Origin: an uncultured Pelagibacteraceae bacterium
GTDB taxonomy: Bacteria > Pseudomonadota > Alphaproteobacteria > Pelagibacterales > Pelagibacteraceae
DNA length: 64,000 nucleotides
Assembly: GCA_902612345.1 (NCBI GenBank)
Contig: CACMDE010000002.1
Location: forward strand, 32,769-96,768
Direction of reading: 5' to 3'
Positions 61,616 through 64,000 of the stretch are shown here, piece after piece. The translations under genes were made by a program, and so were the position numbers. A model generated the notes under the pieces. That model was not told the DNA's origin, ran no database searches, and saw only the letters and a list, made by a program, of their open reading frames with translations. How positions within the stretch are numbered: the stretch's first letter is position 1; the number at the start of each line of letters is the position of its first letter.

Positions 61616-61971
61616 AGCACATTACTATTGCAAACCGCAAGAATAAAACTTTTGAAGTTAAAGGTAATAAATCATTACTTCAAGAATTACGTTCCCAAGG
61701 TGTTGATCTTCCTTATGGTTGCCAATATGGAGGATGCATTACATGTGCAGCAAAACTTATTGATGGTGAAGTAGATCAACGTAATCAGGTCGCCCTTAAT
61801 AATCGACAGATTAATGATGGTTATATAATTTTATGTGTTGCACGCGCAAAAACAGACTGTACGATTGAAATTGGCGTTGAAAGTCATGATAAACTTTATC
61901 GTAATCCTTTTCTTGACCCACTTGAGCCTCATGAGCTAAAAGATGATATTGCAACTCGAAAAAAAAAATAA
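61612..61971 (+). CDS. 2Fe-2S plant-type ferredoxin
   Basis: The frame opens at 61591, but ATG at 61612 overlaps the mtoX stop (ATGA) and starts MKHITIANRKNK; 119 residues. The cluster cysteines are LPYGCQYGGCITCAAKL and the distant Cys in GYIILCVARA. A C-terminal tail of about 30 residues (PFLDPLEPHELKDDIATRKKK) exceeds a minimal ferredoxin. All seven Arg codons are CGN, in clear contrast to the AGA-rich genome. It may pass electrons for methanethiol oxidase or for the Rieske oxygenase. Confidence 0.9.
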   Translation: MKHITIANRKNKTFEVKGNKSLLQELRSQGVDLPYGCQYGGCITCAAKLIDGEVDQRNQVALNNRQINDGYIILCVARAKTDCTIEIGVESHDKLYRNPFLDPLEPHELKDDIATRKKK

Positions 61972-62430
61972 ATGACTTATATGAATCATAAAGAACCTTA
62001 TAGTGATGAATATTTGAGGGATATTTTGAGTTCAGTAAAAACTATTGCAATGGTCGGAGCTAGTCCAGATAAAACAAAATTCAGTTATGGAGTTTTGCGA
62101 GTATTACATGAGACTGGCTATGATATGATTCCAGTTAATCCTCGTCCTGAAATTACTGAAATCCGAGGTTTGAAAGTATATCCTAGTCTTGCTGCAATTG
62201 ATCGACAGGTAGACATGGTAGAAGTATTTAGAAAGCCAGAGGATCTTTACGGAGTTGCCAAGGAAGCAATTGCTATCGGTGCAAAGGTTTTATGGGGACA
62301 GATTGGCGTGATAAATCATGAGGCAGCTATTCTTGCCGAAGAAGCAGGACTTAAAGTGGTAATGAATAGATGTCCAAAAATTGAACTCTTCCGTCCTTTC
62401 TGGAAACCTCGTCTTGATCTTAAAATATAA
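61972..62430 (+). CDS. CoA-binding-domain protein (YccU-like)
   Basis: 152 residues of the CoA_binding_2 family: TIAMVGASPDKTKFSYGVLRVLHETGYDMIPVNPR, VDMVEVFRKPEDLYGVAKEAIAIGAKVLWGQIGVINHEAA and VMNRCPKIELFRPF. The Rossmann fold resembles succinyl-CoA synthetase alpha-N domains. Role unknown. It starts directly after the ferredoxin stop and shares the CGN-rich codon use, so it belongs to the same presumed transferred block. Confidence 0.88.
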   Translation: MTYMNHKEPYSDEYLRDILSSVKTIAMVGASPDKTKFSYGVLRVLHETGYDMIPVNPRPEITEIRGLKVYPSLAAIDRQVDMVEVFRKPEDLYGVAKEAIAIGAKVLWGQIGVINHEAAILAEEAGLKVVMNRCPKIELFRPFWKPRLDLKI

Positions 62431-62445
62431 TATATCAAAATATTA

Positions 62446-63417
62446 TTATCTATTATATTCAACAAATTTTTTAAGAGAATTTTTAAGGAAGTTATCGTAA
62501 TTAATACCTAAATACCTGTTATATTTTTTATTACCAAAAAAGGTTTTATTCATTTTAAAATCAAATGATGGCTCAAAGAAAAATGGTATTGATAATCTTT
62601 TTGATTTATTCCAGAGAACTCTATGATTTGTAGCTTTATATTTGCCATTTGTAAGATATTCTAACGCTAGACCTGTATTTACAACTAGTGCATTTTTATT
62701 AAAAGGCACATCATACCATCTCTTAGTTCTTCTATTTTGAACTTGTAACCCACCTTTTTTATCTTGATGAAGAACTGTAAAAATCCCACTATCTACATGA
62801 GTTTCACATCCAAGTGCTACTCCGTCTTGTTTAGATATTTCAACAGGTTTTTTTTGTTTTGGATAATAATTAAACCTTAAGGTGCTTAAAGTTTTTACTC
62901 TTTGAAATGCAGCTTTTGATAATTCTGGATTTTTCTTAGATACAGAAATAATAATTTTAAATAACATTTCACTCAAATTGAAGATTTTTCCATAATATTT
63001 ATTAATTACCTCAATAGAATTTTTATTTAATGATTTTGAAAGATTTAATTTTTCTATCTTCTTTCTTTTATTTTTTTTAACAAAAAAATTTGAAATCAAT
63101 GGATCTCCAATATCCAATCCCTCTTTACCATTTACATCACTAGGAAAATAACCACGGTAAATATTATCGTTAGATTTATTCCATTTTTTTGGTGCCAATT
63201 TGTATTTATTTTCTACTTTGGAATTAAAAAATTTATGTGCAGTTTTAGTTATATTATGAATTAAATTTTTTTCTATTCCATGACCAACTATTTGGAAAAA
63301 TCCCACTTCAATACAAGCCTTTTGGATTTGTTTAAATATAACATTATTTTTTGAATTTATACTTTCAAGATTAAGTTTTGAAATATTGATCGTAGGTATA
63401 AAATTCTTTTTCATCAT
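62446..63417 (-). CDS. isopenicillin-N-synthase-like 2OG-Fe(II) oxygenase
   Basis: 323 residues. The N-terminal DIOX_N-like segment is IQKACIEVGFFQIVGHGI. The iron triad is H207 and D209 (ETHVDSGIFTVL) and H265 (KATNHRVL), with R274-L-S as the 2OG contact (RLSIPFFF). It resembles the IPNS/gibberellin-oxidase-like group and has unknown substrate. The start overlaps the preceding transporter stop by four bases, so both are probably co-transcribed. Confidence 0.88.
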   Translation of the reverse strand: MMKKNFIPTINISKLNLESINSKNNVIFKQIQKACIEVGFFQIVGHGIEKNLIHNITKTAHKFFNSKVENKYKLAPKKWNKSNDNIYRGYFPSDVNGKEGLDIGDPLISNFFVKKNKRKKIEKLNLSKSLNKNSIEVINKYYGKIFNLSEMLFKIIISVSKKNPELSKAAFQRVKTLSTLRFNYYPKQKKPVEISKQDGVALGCETHVDSGIFTVLHQDKKGGLQVQNRRTKRWYDVPFNKNALVVNTGLALEYLTNGKYKATNHRVLWNKSKRLSIPFFFEPSFDFKMNKTFFGNKKYNRYLGINYDNFLKNSLKKFVEYNR

Positions 63418-64000
63418 CTGTTAGGAGTATTAGATACGATCATTTGATCTCTTACTTTCTCCCTTAAGTAAATATATACACCTGCGCCAATAATTAATGC
63501 AACACCTACAAAAGTTCGTATTGTTGGCACATCATTAAATAATACATAGCCAATTATAATTGCCCAAATAATTAGAGAGTATTCAAATAAAGAAACCACT
63601 GACGGCGATGCAACAGAGTAAGCTGAAAATACACAGTAAAAAGAAACTGCAGCCACAAATCCCATTGCAACAATATATGGCCATGCATAAGTTGGATTTG
63701 TAAACCACTCTCTTAATATGAATTGGAAAGTTGGATCTGAATAAGTATTAAATTGTCCTTTACCAGTGAAAATAAAAAATAAAATACTAATTCCAATTGC
63801 ACCTATATATAAATGAAACATCTGTGAATAAACGTTGTCTTTTTCAGATGTAATCTTTGTTATTGTCATAGATATTGCATAACATAGTGCACATGCGACT
63901 GGTGCTAATTTCATATAATTAAAGTTTTCAGTATCTGGATTTAAAACAATATAAACTCCTATAAATCCAACAAGGATTGCAAGCCATCTTCTTATACCAA
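63414..64000 (-). CDS. EamA/DMT-family transporter, 5' end outside window
   Basis: The frame stays open on the minus strand to the window edge (upstream codons read GIRRWLAILVGFIGVYIVLNP, typical EamA), so the Met at 63914 is internal. Within the window about 195 residues with five or more membrane helices are seen, including AYSVASPSVVSLFEYSLIIWAIIIGYVLFNDVPTIRTFVGVALIIGAGVYIYLRE, the second EamA domain's end. Substrate unknown. It overlaps the oxygenase start by four bases, so it likely moves a compound related to that enzyme. Confidence 0.85.
   Translation of the reverse strand, partial: GIRRWLAILVGFIGVYIVLNPDTENFNYMKLAPVACALCYAISMTITKITSEKDNVYSQMFHLYIGAIGISILFFIFTGKGQFNTYSDPTFQFILREWFTNPTYAWPYIVAMGFVAAVSFYCVFSAYSVASPSVVSLFEYSLIIWAIIIGYVLFNDVPTIRTFVGVALIIGAGVYIYLREKVRDQMIVSNTPNR

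Noticed and set aside
62424..62459. AT-only inverted repeat (AATATAATA / TATTATATT) between convergent genes
   Set aside because: It is expected by chance in such AT-rich DNA and too weak to call a terminator.
1..64000. CRISPR, tRNA, rRNA, insertion sequence or prophage
   Set aside because: No regularly spaced repeats, no cloverleaf-like or rRNA-like sequence and no transposase or integrase motif were seen on either strand.

Overview
The window looks like chromosome from an uncultured or cultured SAR11-type marine alphaproteobacterium (Pelagibacterales). The signs are an AT-rich base composition, strong preference for AGA arginine codons, nearly absent intergenic space with many TAATG or ATGA junctions, and a gene set typical of that group: trimethylamine (TMA), TMAO, glycine betaine and one-carbon use. 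No rRNA, tRNA, transposase, integrase or CRISPR array was seen.

Layout. 1-4.65 kb (+): 3' part of aconitase, then a YfgM-like/BamB envelope pair and a small cupin-like gene. 4.65-18.86 kb (mostly -): a methylamine assimilation block with a diaminopropionate-ammonia-lyase-like enzyme, gamma-glutamylmethylamide synthetase (gmaS), two small membrane proteins, an ammonium/methylammonium transporter (amt), N-methylglutamate synthase subunits (mgsC, mgsB, mgsA), a second glutamine-synthetase-family ligase, a FAD oxidoreductase of unknown substrate, a MarR-like regulator and TMAO demethylase (tdm). 18.98-26.66 kb (+): TMAO ABC transporter tmoX...tmoWV, interrupted by a MORN-repeat gene and a membrane protein, followed by glycerol kinase and glycerol-3-phosphate dehydrogenase. 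26.67-35.74 kb: TMA monooxygenase (tmm), a class I amidotransferase, formate-THF ligase (fhs), and the four-subunit N-methylglutamate dehydrogenase/sarcosine oxidase set (mgdABCD). Together these take TMA to TMAO, dimethylamine, methylamine, gamma-glutamylmethylamide, N-methylglutamate and finally glutamate plus C1 units. The dimethylamine-to-methylamine step has no recognised enzyme here.

35.7-41.1 kb: housekeeping and stress genes (persulfide dioxygenase-like, lipoprotein, GNAT, SRAP, NAPE-PLD-like hydrolase, purEK). 41.1-44.5 kb (+): a tightly coupled operon of unknown function (aberrant M19 dipeptidase, 552-aa unknown, DUF3726-like protein, 51-aa Cys-pair protein). 44.5-49.3 kb (-): small membrane proteins, then a transporter, MetF-like and GcvT/LigM-type demethylase cluster for an unidentified methylated compound.

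49.6-62.4 kb (+): a long run starting with betaine-homocysteine methyltransferase and dimethylglycine dehydrogenase. It continues through a methyltransferase, a Rieske oxygenase, a SET-domain protein, a DddP-like M24 enzyme, an APS-kinase-like protein, a nucleotidyltransferase, a 2OG oxygenase, L-carnitine dehydrogenase, GFA and enoyl-CoA hydratase proteins. It ends in a methanethiol oxidase-ferredoxin-CoA-binding trio whose codon use differs from the rest and suggests recent transfer. The right edge (-) holds a 2OG oxygenase and a truncated EamA transporter.

Most function calls rest on recognised motifs and gene context read by eye. No database search was run.
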